NCBI RefSeq assembly: GCF_000286075.1
Contig: NZ_AJTZ01000006.1
Location: forward strand, 62,001-126,000
Length of the DNA: 64,000 nt
Direction of reading: 5' to 3'
Source: Streptococcus ratti FA-1 = DSM 20564
GTDB taxonomy: Bacteria; Bacillota; Bacilli; Lactobacillales; Streptococcaceae
Below, one piece after another: positions 10,043 to 17,709 of this stretch. The translations under genes were made by a program, and so were the position numbers. Within the stretch, counting starts at the first letter, position 1. Every line of letters begins with the position of its first letter. The notes under the pieces are model-generated. The model searched no databases and had not been told where the DNA came from. It saw only the letters and a list, made by a program, of their open reading frames with translations.

Positions 10043-10630
10043 TTATCGGTCATAATCTGTTAAGTTGTTTTCTTCTATTATAGTAATTAATTTATCAGCA
10101 TAGTTGGGATCGCTGTTAAAACCAGCAGCCTGCAGAGCTCTGGCAACTGTTTTGTAACCGCTGGAGGTTGTCATTGTGGTATAGAGCGCCTTATCCCATA
10201 CCTTGTCCTGACGCAGGAGTGCCAGATAATCATACAAAGAATCTTCCCAAGACTTATAAACAAGATAGCGGTTGGTAACCTGATGCCAGCGGCCGTTTTT
10301 GTATTCCCGGCTTTTCAGGCGAACACCTCTCTGACCGGATCTGGCTTTAATGCTGAAAAGATTGTGATACTTACTAGCCAGCAAAGTTCGGCCAAAATTG
10401 CTATCCAAGGCTGCCTGACCGATGATTACCGAGCTTCTCACCCCATACGTTTTAGATAATTTTTGCGCTGTCGGAGCAATTTCTCTGATAAATTCTTTAT
10501 GGCTGTAGGTACTGTCAGTCTCCTTTTGAGCACTCGCCAATCCTCCGCTGCCTAAAATCGGAAGGAAAACAGCCAAAAAAAGAAGCGAAATGATTACCAC
10601 AAAAAACTTAAATTTGAGTCTTGCTCTCAC
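10043..10630 (-). CDS. Secreted endo-beta-N-acetylglucosaminidase (GH73)
   Basis: Peptidoglycan hydrolase of the GH73 family, which cleaves glycan strands during wall remodelling or cell separation. The 195-residue protein begins with a signal or anchor segment (FFVVIISLLFLAVFLPILG), then the catalytic domain: SVIIGQAALDSNFGRTLLAS contains the usual region around the catalytic acid, here with Asp in the place where many members have Glu, then HNLFSIK, WHQVTNRYLVYKSWEDSLYDY and ARALQAAGFNSDPNYADKLI. No choline- or wall-binding repeats are present. It follows the carboxypeptidase gene by 3 bases, forming a three-gene wall-maintenance operon with it and the phosphatase gene. Confidence 0.88.
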   Translation of the reverse strand: MRARLKFKFFVVIISLLFLAVFLPILGSGGLASAQKETDSTYSHKEFIREIAPTAQKLSKTYGVRSSVIIGQAALDSNFGRTLLASKYHNLFSIKARSGQRGVRLKSREYKNGRWHQVTNRYLVYKSWEDSLYDYLALLRQDKVWDKALYTTMTTSSGYKTVARALQAAGFNSDPNYADKLITIIEENNLTDYDR

Positions 10631-10633
10631 CGC

Positions 10634-11386
10634 TTATTTCTCCTTTAACTTTTTTAAATATTCTTCTAAGGTTAGATTGTGTTTGGTCATGTATTTAGCA
10701 GATTTTACGCCAACGTAGCGATAATGCCAGTCCTCATAGCCAATGCCTGTTGCACTCTTTTTACCCTTGGGAAAGCGCAGCACGAAGCCATACTTAGGCG
10801 CAAGTTTAGCAACCTTGGCAACAACATCCGAATCACTTTGATTGAGACTATCAACAGTACTCATGTCAACAGCTAAGCCTGTTTGATGCTCACTGGCTCC
10901 TGGGGGCTGCGAATAGGTCTGCACCTGCTTTTCGGCTTCTCCCTGGGTCAGACTGGAATTATTTGCCTTTTCCTGAGCCACGTAGCTATTATAAAGTTCT
11001 TCTTGATAAGCAACACTGCGGTAGCCTGATATCAAGTGCTCATTGGCATCAATTTTTTGAGCAGCTGCCAGAAAGCTGCGGGTGTTCTTTGCGATACGAG
11101 AATCTACTGAAATACCGTTAATATCGGTTAAATCAGGATTCATCTCAGCCTTTGTATGGTCTCGGTTAACTAAAACCAGTTCCCAATCATCCGGCGAAAC
11201 ATCTGGCAGATCCGCTGCCTGAGAAGATGAGGTCTTTTTTTGAACTGTGTGTTCTGTTTTGCTTTTTGCAGTTTCCTGATGAGTGCCTCGCTGGCCTTTA
11301 TTCAGGAAAAGATAAATTCCAAAGATAAGGAGCAGAACAACTCCGATTTGTACTAAAACAGTCAGTAAATTAGATTTGGTTCTCAT
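10634..11386 (-). CDS. VanY-type D-alanyl-D-alanine carboxypeptidase
   Basis: Zinc peptidase that trims the terminal D-Ala from peptidoglycan stem peptides outside the cell. The N-terminus is a signal anchor (LLTVLVQIGVVLLLIFGIYLF) followed by a Lys/Ser/Thr linker. The peptidase M15B domain carries SGYRSVAYQEELYNSY, the zinc ligands in SEHQTGLAVDMS, and EDWHYRYVG with the catalytic Glu/Asp and third His. Length (250) fits the family. The start overlaps the upstream phosphatase gene by 17 bases, indicating translational coupling. The gene is upstream of the GH73 glucosaminidase, so this operon acts on both glycan and peptide parts of the wall. Confidence 0.92.
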   Translation of the reverse strand: MRTKSNLLTVLVQIGVVLLLIFGIYLFLNKGQRGTHQETAKSKTEHTVQKKTSSSQAADLPDVSPDDWELVLVNRDHTKAEMNPDLTDINGISVDSRIAKNTRSFLAAAQKIDANEHLISGYRSVAYQEELYNSYVAQEKANNSSLTQGEAEKQVQTYSQPPGASEHQTGLAVDMSTVDSLNQSDSDVVAKVAKLAPKYGFVLRFPKGKKSATGIGYEDWHYRYVGVKSAKYMTKHNLTLEEYLKKLKEK

Positions 11387-12080
11387 TAGCTTCTTTCAAA
11401 ATTTGTCTTCCTTGGTGGCGGTAAGCCATGTCTGCAATCGTTTCAATAGAAAATTTCTGATTTTCATAAGAAACAACCGTCACGCTGCCATTATCAATAG
11501 CAGTTTTCTCTTGTTCATGATCAACCAGCCACACAAAAGTTCCTATGGTCAAGCCGTGACTGACAACGATAGCATTGCCACCGCCTAATTTTTCAATAGA
11601 CCGGGCAATGGCTTCAAAGCCGCCGTAAATACGATTCTCAATCACTTCCCAGGGCTCAGCCCAATTAGCTGTATCTACTTCAATAAGACTGGCTGCCAGC
11701 TCAGGGTAAGTGACTTCTGTAAAAGTCTTGCCCGTATGAAAAGCTGCTGTCCGTGGCAAAACTCCCTGAAACAAATCCCCGTCATAACCGCCATCAAGAC
11801 TGCCAAAACACCACTCCCGGATGCGCTTATCACGTGTATAAGGCAGACTTTCATTGCCCGTCTCGCGAAGAATAATTTCCATGGTCTGCATAGTTCTGCC
11901 GCTGTCACTGGAGAAAGCTGCTTTAAAAGGTATCTGAGCTTCTCTCAGACCAATACCCAGCTCTCGTATCCCTTCTTCACCGAATTTTGTCAGAGGGGTG
12001 TCACTCCAACCTTGGGCACGTCCAATTGTATTAAACATTGTTTTCCCATGTCTAGCTATATAGAGTTTTGTTTTTGCCAT
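11370..12080 (-). CDS. Histidine phosphatase family protein (phosphoglycerate mutase-like)
   Basis: Member of the RHG phosphatase superfamily. The catalytic His motif is YIARHGKTMFN at residues 7-17, with the second His in VVSHGLTIG. It has 236 residues, the usual size for the broad-specificity branch; the substrate cannot be told from sequence. TTAGGAGGG sits 4-9 bases before the ATG (12078-12080). First gene of the operon with the VanY-type peptidase and the GH73 hydrolase, so a role in wall precursor metabolism is possible but only suggested by position. Confidence 0.88.
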   Translation of the reverse strand: MAKTKLYIARHGKTMFNTIGRAQGWSDTPLTKFGEEGIRELGIGLREAQIPFKAAFSSDSGRTMQTMEIILRETGNESLPYTRDKRIREWCFGSLDGGYDGDLFQGVLPRTAAFHTGKTFTEVTYPELAASLIEVDTANWAEPWEVIENRIYGGFEAIARSIEKLGGGNAIVVSHGLTIGTFVWLVDHEQEKTAIDNGSVTVVSYENQKFSIETIADMAYRHQGRQILKEANENQI

Positions 12081-12121
12081 TTTACCCTCCTAATCTAGCC
12101 TATATTATATCATGAAATGAA

Positions 12122-12147
12122 AACACTTGCAAAAAACTTGCAAGTGC
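12122..12147 (-). terminator. Terminator after the DUF711 gene
   Basis: Stem GCACTTGCAA paired with TTGCAAGTG across a 5-6 base loop, followed on the minus strand by TTTTCATTT. It lies 5 bases after the end of the DUF711 gene and separates it from the phosphatase operon. Confidence 0.75.
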
Positions 12148-12151
12148 TCTC

Positions 12152-13489
12152 CTAATTCTTAAAACTGTGTATTGGCGCAGGAATCTGACCGCCGCGGGCA
12201 ATAAAATCTGCAGCTGACTTTTTATTAATTGGCATAACCGGAGCGACACCTAGCAGACCGCCAAATTCAATCGTATCGCCTTCTTTTCCTTTAGGAATAA
12301 TCCGGACAGCCGTTGTTTTTTGATTGATAACACCTATGGCTGCCTCATCAGCAATCATAGCTGCAATCGTTGTATCCGGTGTATCAGCTGGAATGGCAAT
12401 CATATCAAGGCCGACCGAACAGATAGCAGTCATAGCTTCCAATTTTTCAAGATTGAGCGAACCGTTTTGCACAGCGGCAATCATGCCTTCATCTTCGGAA
12501 ACCGGAATAAAAGCCCCTGACAGACCGCCAACCTGATTGCAGGCCATGACACCGCCTTTTTTGACCTGGTCATTGAGAAGAGCCAGCGCCGCCGTTGTCC
12601 CATGGGTCCCGACCGCTTCCAGTCCCATTTCTTCAAGAACACGGGCAACCGAATCTCCGATGGCCGGAGTCGGAGCCAGTGACAAATCAACAATACCAAA
12701 TTTAACACCGAGACGCTCGCTAGCCAGCGTTCCTACCAACTGTCCAATACGGGTAATCTTGAAAGCTGTTTTTTTGACCGTCTCAGCGACAACATCAAAA
12801 CTTTGGCCGCGGACTTTCTCCAGAGCACGCTTAACAACTCCCGGACCTGATACTCCGACATTGATGACAACATCAGCTTCACCCACACCGTGAAAGGCAC
12901 CTGCCATAAAGGGATTGTCTTCAACAGCATTGGCAAAGACTACCAGTTTAGCAGGGCCCATCTCAGAAGCAGCAGACGTTTCCTTGATAATCCGCCCCAT
13001 ATCACGAACCGCTGTCATATTAATACCAGACTTGGTTGATCCGATATTGACAGATGAGCAGACATAGTCAGTCTCAGCAAGAGCACGAGGGATAGAGTTG
13101 ATGAGAATCTCATCTCCCTTTTGGTAGCCTTTTTGCACCAGGGCAGAAAAACCGCCAATAAAGTCAATACCGATTTCCTTAGCTGCCTTGTCTAAAGCCT
13201 TAGCCAAAGGGACATAGTCGCTGGCATCAGTGGCTGCACCGATGATTGAGATCGGAGTAACAGACACGCGCTTATTGACAATCGGAATCCCCAGCTCAGC
13301 AGAGATTTCATTTCCAACTTCCACCAGTTTCCCGGCCTTTTCTATAACCTTATTGTAGATCTTATCAGCTGCTTTATTGATATCCGAATCAATACAATCA
13401 AGAAGCGAAATTCCCATGGTAATTGTCCGAACATCAAAATTTTGCTCTTCGATCATAGCAATGGTTTCAGTAACCTGTTTAATATCCAT
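12152..13489 (-). CDS. UPF0210/DUF711 family protein
   Basis: Conserved Firmicute protein of 445 residues related in fold to glycyl-radical enzymes, but no glycyl-radical loop is visible and its reaction is unknown to me. Recognisable stretches are [16 protein letters not shown] near the N-terminus, the glycine-rich [17 protein letters not shown], and [20 protein letters not shown]. It is 17 bases downstream of the ACT-domain gene; this pair is conserved in many Gram-positive genomes, which suggests a sensing (ACT) and effector (DUF711) partnership. A terminator follows immediately. Confidence 0.9.
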   Translation of the reverse strand: MDIKQVTETIAMIEEQNFDVRTITMGISLLDCIDSDINKAADKIYNKVIEKAGKLVEVGNEISAELGIPIVNKRVSVTPISIIGAATDASDYVPLAKALDKAAKEIGIDFIGGFSALVQKGYQKGDEILINSIPRALAETDYVCSSVNIGSTKSGINMTAVRDMGRIIKETSAASEMGPAKLVVFANAVEDNPFMAGAFHGVGEADVVINVGVSGPGVVKRALEKVRGQSFDVVAETVKKTAFKITRIGQLVGTLASERLGVKFGIVDLSLAPTPAIGDSVARVLEEMGLEAVGTHGTTAALALLNDQVKKGGVMACNQVGGLSGAFIPVSEDEGMIAAVQNGSLNLEKLEAMTAICSVGLDMIAIPADTPDTTIAAMIADEAAIGVINQKTTAVRIIPKGKEGDTIEFGGLLGVAPVMPINKKSAADFIARGGQIPAPIHSFKN

Positions 13490-13506
13490 TTGCTCAAGCC
13501 CCCATC

Positions 13507-13773
13507 TTATAAGTTGTGCATAGCATCAAAAATAGCTGAGCTTTGGATATTGATTTTTACATTTAAAGTCTCACCAAAAGTTTCAAACTCTTTTCTAAGC
13601 TGAGCAAAATCTTTTTTCTCATCAGCAGAAACCACTGCCATCATGGTAAAATACCCCTCTAAAACGGTCTGTGTGATATCATCAATATTAAGTCCTAGCT
13701 CCGCAATTTTCGTTGCCACACCTGCTACAATTCCGGTCCTGTCTTTACCAACTACTGTAATAATCGCTTTCAT
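13507..13773 (-). CDS. ACT domain protein (UPF0237)
   Basis: Small ligand-sensing protein of the GcvR-like ACT family; the typical fold begins [20 protein letters not shown] and continues with [20 protein letters not shown] place the start at ATG 13771-13773 (88 residues) because TTTGGAGG lies at ideal distance; an upstream in-frame TTG overlaps the ribosome-binding site and is rejected. It is probably translated with the following DUF711 gene. The ligand is not known; amino acids are usual for ACT domains. Confidence 0.9.
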   Translation of the reverse strand: MKAIITVVGKDRTGIVAGVATKIAELGLNIDDITQTVLEGYFTMMAVVSADEKKDFAQLRKEFETFGETLNVKINIQSSAIFDAMHNL

Positions 13774-13983
13774 AAAAGCCTCCAAATGTATAATATTTTA
13801 TTTATTTTAGCATAAAAAAGATGAAAATTCTATATTTAAAAGGTTATTAACGTTCGGTTTTTCCTTCGTTCTGTGCTTATCTGGCTAAAAAAATTGGCAG
13901 CAACAACTAAATTTCTAAACTTTAGCTATAAGTAATAACTGTAATAGCTTTTCCTTGTCTTTCATCTCCAAAAATGATAAACT

Positions 13984-14004
13984 ATAATTAGTTTATAAAC
14001 TAAC
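13984..14004 (+). promoter_or_regulatory. Promoter -10 and palindromic operator of the HdiR-like repressor
   Basis: TATAAT (13984-13989) is the likely -10 box, with a weak -35 TTTCAT 17 bases upstream. It overlaps the perfect 16-bp palindrome TTAGTTTATAAACTAA at 13989-14004, just before the ribosome-binding site AAAGGAGAGG. The position is right for autorepression by the gene that follows. Confidence 0.75.
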
Positions 14005-14017
14005 AAAGGAGAGGCAT

Positions 14018-14704
14018 ATGTTTGCAGGCAAGAGACTGAAAAAAAGAAGAGAAGAGCTTGGGCTTTCACAGGCACAGGTAGCTGAGCAGCTGAAAATTTC
14101 CCGCCCGTCTTATTTTAATTGGGAAGCAGGTAAGACCCAGCCCAATCAAAAAAATTTGGCTAAGCTGGCTCGGCTGCTAACAGTGGACCCTGCTTATTTC
14201 TCTTCCCATTATGATATTATCCGGATTTACAGTCAGCTAAACAAGGACAATAGGAAGAAAACACTAAACTATTCACAGAATTTACTGAATCAGCAAAACA
14301 AGGCGGTGCAAACAATGGAAAACACACTCTATAGCTACAAAGTTTACGAAAAGCTATCTGCAGGTACAGGTTACTCTTATTTTGGGGACGGCAACTTTGA
14401 TACAGTCTTTTACGATGAGGAAATTGACCACGATTTTGCTGCTTGGATTTTCGGAGACTCTATGGAACCTACTTTTCTTAACGGTGAGGTGGCTCTTATT
14501 AAGCAGACAGGATTTGATTACGATGGGGCTATTTATGCAGTCGATTGGAACGGTCAAACCTATATTAAGAAAGTCTACCGTGAGGAAAAGGGGTTGCGCT
14601 TAGTTTCTCTCAATAAAAAATACGCCGATAAATTCGCACCTTACGAGGACAATCCGCGAATTATCGGGCTGATTGTCGGCAACTTTATGCCTCTTGAAGC
14701 CTAG
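14018..14704 (+). CDS. HdiR/LexA-like self-cleaving transcriptional repressor
   Basis: Regulator of 228 residues with an XRE-type helix-turn-helix (LGLSQAQVAEQLKISRPSYF, about residues 14-33) and a C-terminal S24 (LexA-like) peptidase domain. The Ser-Lys dyad is visible: Ser148 in GDSMEPT and Lys184/185 in TYIKKVYR. A candidate Ala115-Gly116 cleavage bond lies in SAGTGY. In Lactococcus HdiR, DNA damage triggers self-cleavage and derepression, and this protein probably works the same way. The palindromic operator at 13989-14004 supports autoregulation. Its own targets cannot be seen here. It is monocistronic and divergent from the ACT-DUF711 pair. Confidence 0.87.
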   Translation: MFAGKRLKKRREELGLSQAQVAEQLKISRPSYFNWEAGKTQPNQKNLAKLARLLTVDPAYFSSHYDIIRIYSQLNKDNRKKTLNYSQNLLNQQNKAVQTMENTLYSYKVYEKLSAGTGYSYFGDGNFDTVFYDEEIDHDFAAWIFGDSMEPTFLNGEVALIKQTGFDYDGAIYAVDWNGQTYIKKVYREEKGLRLVSLNKKYADKFAPYEDNPRIIGLIVGNFMPLEA

Positions 14705-14828
14705 AGGCTTACTGAAAACTAAAGGCAGCTTTAACTGCCGCTCTCAGATGATAATGCGGACAGAGTGAAATCACACATACAGCGCTGAAGCTGCTCTTTT
14801 ACTTATTTTAAACACCCTAACAACTAGC

Positions 14829-15479
14829 TTACGCTTTCTTTTCAACATAAATCTGGGCAGCGACAGCTGAGGTAATCAGCAGCTGCCTGCCATTCTTTTC
14901 AACCGTATAGGCACCGGCAAAATCATCATACTCCAAAAGCCTTAGTTCATCACCAATCTTTAAAGAATGCTGCTCCATATATTTCAGCAGCTGAAAATTA
15001 TCCTGAACACGTTTTAAAATGTAAGATCCTTTTTTGACCGTTCCCTTCAAGGTCCTATGGTATTTTTCAACCAGAAGCTCTCCGTACTGAGGAATAGTAC
15101 CTCCATGCGGACAGACTTTTGGATAATCAAGGAGTTTGTCCAAGCGTTCAATAAAAATATCAGACACCGTATGCTCCAGCACCTCAGCTTCTTCATGAAT
15201 TTCATCTGCTGTATAGCCCAGATGATTCATCAAGAAAACCTCAATTAAGCGATGCTTGCGGTAGAGGGCTGATGTCAAAGCCATCCCTTCTTTAGTTAAA
15301 AGATAGCCTGTTTGCTTATCCTTAAGAATCAGGCCTGCCTGCAGAAGTTTTTTGACCATTTCTGAAACTGCCGGAGCAGAGACTGACATTTTGGCGGCAA
15401 TATGTTTATTGCTGATTTTTTCTCCGTGCTCACCGAGTTCATAGATAATTTTAAGATAGTCTTCTTTGTTGGGTGTCAT
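14829..15479 (-). CDS. sloR: DtxR-family manganese/iron regulator SloR
   Basis: Metal-dependent repressor; in S. mutans SloR represses the sloABC Mn/Fe transporter. The 216 residues show the DtxR winged helix (MTPNKEDYLKIIYELG, ISNKHIAAKMSVSAPAVSEM), the metal-binding and dimerisation domain (HRLIEVFLMNHLGY, EEAEVLEHTVSDIFIERLD, CPHGGTIP) and a C-terminal FeoA/SH3-like domain (LKIGDELRLLEYDD). It has its own upstream region with a TATAAT box near 15510. Remarkably, the transporter genes normally next to it are gone apart from a sloC fragment at 15950-16140, so this copy is an orphan regulator that must act on other metal genes, or on a transporter elsewhere. Confidence 0.9.
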   Translation of the reverse strand: MTPNKEDYLKIIYELGEHGEKISNKHIAAKMSVSAPAVSEMVKKLLQAGLILKDKQTGYLLTKEGMALTSALYRKHRLIEVFLMNHLGYTADEIHEEAEVLEHTVSDIFIERLDKLLDYPKVCPHGGTIPQYGELLVEKYHRTLKGTVKKGSYILKRVQDNFQLLKYMEQHSLKIGDELRLLEYDDFAGAYTVEKNGRQLLITSAVAAQIYVEKKA

Positions 15480-15745
15480 AGTTTATCCTCTTCTTTGTCA
15501 AACTCATTATATCAAAATGTTAATAAAAAGGGGATAAAAGTTTTTATTATGAGGATCAGGAATAAACAGCTCTGATGGTTTTGCCATCAGCCACAAAAGA
15601 ATGTCGGCGGGAAAAGGCAACAGCTGGAATACATCTGACTGGCTCTGCCAGCTTTAGTCTTCCCAGCACAGTTTTAGGTTCTTAAGTAGCAGCAACCGTT
15701 GTCGACTGAAACTCTCGTCTCTTGATTTTTTAAGATGGCAAACAA

Positions 15746-15848
15746 TCCTCAATGAAAATCAAAATCAGACTAGGCGACGCAGATGCAGATAGAACGGTCT
15801 TCATCAAATCAAGGCAGCAAGCTCTGAGTTTGATCTTCGAAGAGTATA
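15746..15848 (-). repeat. BOX-type intergenic repeat 1
   Basis: About 103 bases. Read on the minus strand it starts with the boxA-like ATACTCTTCGAAGATC and ends with the boxC-like GATTTTCATTGAGG, as in the BOX elements of pneumococcus. It is about 90 percent identical by eye to the copy at 33629-33733. It lies between sloR and the sloC remnant. Confidence 0.85.
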
Positions 15849-15949
15849 AGCTTTGTACAGTTAGGCTCAGCTGGAGGACAAAGTTTTTTTGAGACCTTTC
15901 TTAGACGATGGCAGACGGCAGCAGCTTAGTCTACCGAGACAGGCCTGCA

Positions 15950-16140
15950 GTAATTTTATCTAAATTCCACTCCATCATAGCATAGTAGCTGTCTCTGGCC
16001 TGTTCTTTTTAACAATTGAATCTGTAAACAGCTTAGCTGTGATAGGAATGCCTGTATTCTGAGAGACAACCTTCATTGGCCGTTCATCAACACTGCTTTT
16101 CACAAAAAGTGCCAGAACTTGCTTTTTACTTTGCGGATGC
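15950..16140 (-). pseudogene. sloC: sloC remnant (3' end of Mn/Fe-binding lipoprotein gene)
   Basis: On the minus strand the C-terminal part of a PsaA/SloC-type metal-binding lipoprotein is readable: [19 protein letters not shown], then [11 protein letters not shown], and after a frameshift [15 protein letters not shown]. No upstream two thirds, signal peptide or start exist, and sloA and sloB are not found. The fragment lies in the same order and strand as sloC would in a mevalonate kinase-sloABC-sloR arrangement, so this is the scar of a deletion of the transporter operon. Confidence 0.85.
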
Positions 16141-16519
16141 CTATTTTTTCTGGCAAAGAGAAAGCAACGAGAATCAATAGCTTACTGTGAACTATTTCCC
16201 CAAGAAAACGAATTTAGCGATAACTAGCAATATGGAGTTAATGGCAGCTAATGCTGCCATTAATCATCGTTCATGCAAATGTTTAGCTTACAAAGCAGCT
16301 TTTGAGGTATTTATGAATGAGTTTTTACAAATCTTGCACTTATTCTTGCAATTCGTCAAAATAAAAAAACAAGACAGCGCAGTAATTTCCTAACCACTTT
16401 TACTGTCTTATTCTTAGCAAGCGATATCAGGTTAAACTGCTGATAGCTGTGCCTATTGTGTTTGTTTTAATATTTTCTTTAAAAGTTTTAACAGAGACTT
16501 CTAACTGCTGCCGACCGCC
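16141..16519. other. Gene-free interval between the sloC remnant and mevalonate kinase
   Basis: I see no coding sequence with a usable start or family resemblance on either strand. There is a perfect hairpin AATGGCAGC/GCTGCCATT at about 16239-16260 without a T-run. The interval is where sloA, sloB and most of sloC would be expected; nothing of them is recognisable. Confidence 0.55.
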
Positions 16520-17530
16520 TTAAGCTTTATTGCCCTGTCGACGCGACACGCTGCCTAAATATTGACACCAAGTTTGTCTGGCTCCATTTTCCAAAAGACT
16601 AATGGCAATAGTTTCGGCACTTTTTTTACTTTCCGCTAAGGCAATCAGACAACCCCCGCGGCCGCCGCCGGTTAATTTCGCACCTAAGGCACCTGCCTGC
16701 CGCGCCACCTGACTCAAGCGATCCAAAGCAGCATTGGAAACTGTCAGAGAAGCCAAAAGCTGATGAGCCTCATTCATAATCTCCCCTAATTCTTGCCTTT
16801 GATTGTTCAAAAGGGCCTCTTTGGCCAATCTAGACAGCTCACCTAATTCTTTGATTGACAGTTGAGCATTAAAACGATTTTTTTCTTGTTTTAAAAGTTC
16901 CTTGACAGACTGGATGGCTTTTAAGGTTTGTCCCGTCTGGCCCGTGTCAGCGACGACCAAATAAGCATCCATATCAATTGTCAGCTGTTCAATCGGCTGA
17001 TCCTTGACAAAAAAAACAGGGGCTGTACCGCTGGTCGTGACCGTGTCAATTCCAGAGGGATTGCCGTGCGCAATTTTTTCCGATGACTGAACAATCTCCC
17101 AGAGCTCCTTATCACTCAGATCCTTTCCATAAAAATTAAAAAGACTTCTAGCGATAGCAACTGCCACTGCAGCGCTTGAACCCATGCCGCGCTCTGCAGG
17201 AATTGTAGAGCGAATCTCTATATGGATAGGCGGATCTTGCGGTGCTCCGATTCGGTAGAGGGAAAAACGAATGGCATGCTTAAGGCTTTCGAGGATCTCG
17301 GGCATCTTATGTACCAGACCGTCATAAAAATCACAGGTGACCGTCAGCGCCTCGCCTTCTGCTTTAACTTCTGCTATCGTTTCCACAGCCGAAAAAGGCA
17401 GGGCAATTGCCGGTTCTCCGTAAACGACGGCATGTTCTCCCATTAAAATAATTTTCCCGGAGGCTTTCCCTAAAGCAATTTTTTTCTCAATGATAATATT
17501 TCTTTTTTCTTTTAATTGAGGGTTAATCAT
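16520..17530 (-). CDS. mvk: Mevalonate kinase
   Basis: GHMP kinase that phosphorylates mevalonate to 5-phosphomevalonate, an early step of isoprenoid synthesis in streptococci. The N-terminal strand GKASGKIILMGEHAVVYGEP, the ATP-binding motif PAERGMGSSAAVAVAIAR (about residues 110-127) and the C-terminal motif KLTGGGRGGCLIAL are all present. It has 336 residues by the ATG at 17528-17530, some 20 longer at the N-terminus than typical; a weak or missing ribosome-binding site there leaves the start open, and a TTG closer to GKASGK is possible. The later mevalonate pathway genes are not adjacent. Confidence 0.93.
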   Translation of the reverse strand: MINPQLKEKRNIIIEKKIALGKASGKIILMGEHAVVYGEPAIALPFSAVETIAEVKAEGEALTVTCDFYDGLVHKMPEILESLKHAIRFSLYRIGAPQDPPIHIEIRSTIPAERGMGSSAAVAVAIARSLFNFYGKDLSDKELWEIVQSSEKIAHGNPSGIDTVTTSGTAPVFFVKDQPIEQLTIDMDAYLVVADTGQTGQTLKAIQSVKELLKQEKNRFNAQLSIKELGELSRLAKEALLNNQRQELGEIMNEAHQLLASLTVSNAALDRLSQVARQAGALGAKLTGGGRGGCLIALAESKKSAETIAISLLENGARQTWCQYLGSVSRRQGNKA

Positions 17531-17615
17531 ATTCTTATTATATCACTTTTCCTAAACTCACCCAATGTAAAATATTTTTTGATGTGAATAAAGCTGTGCT
17601 TGATGCTACAGCATG

Positions 17616-17672
17616 GAAAAACTCCTCTTAGAAAGAGATGGCAGCGCACATCTTATCATCAAGGAGTTTTTC
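17616..17672 (-). terminator. Long-loop inverted repeat after the flavoprotein reductase gene
   Basis: GAAAAACTCCT (17616-17626) and AGGAGTTTTTC (17662-17672) are perfectly complementary over 11 bases, separated by 35 bases that can form further pairs. With flanking T and A runs it may act as a terminator in either direction, between the reductase and mevalonate kinase genes. Confidence 0.55.
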
Positions 17673-17709
17673 TGTTAATGGTAATCTTGATCTTCTTGCT
17701 GAACTTCCT

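Noticed and set aside
16187..16393. 68-codon plus-strand ORF in the sloC-mevalonate kinase gap
   Set aside because: No ribosome-binding site, no family resemblance, and it spans a hairpin in the deletion scar.
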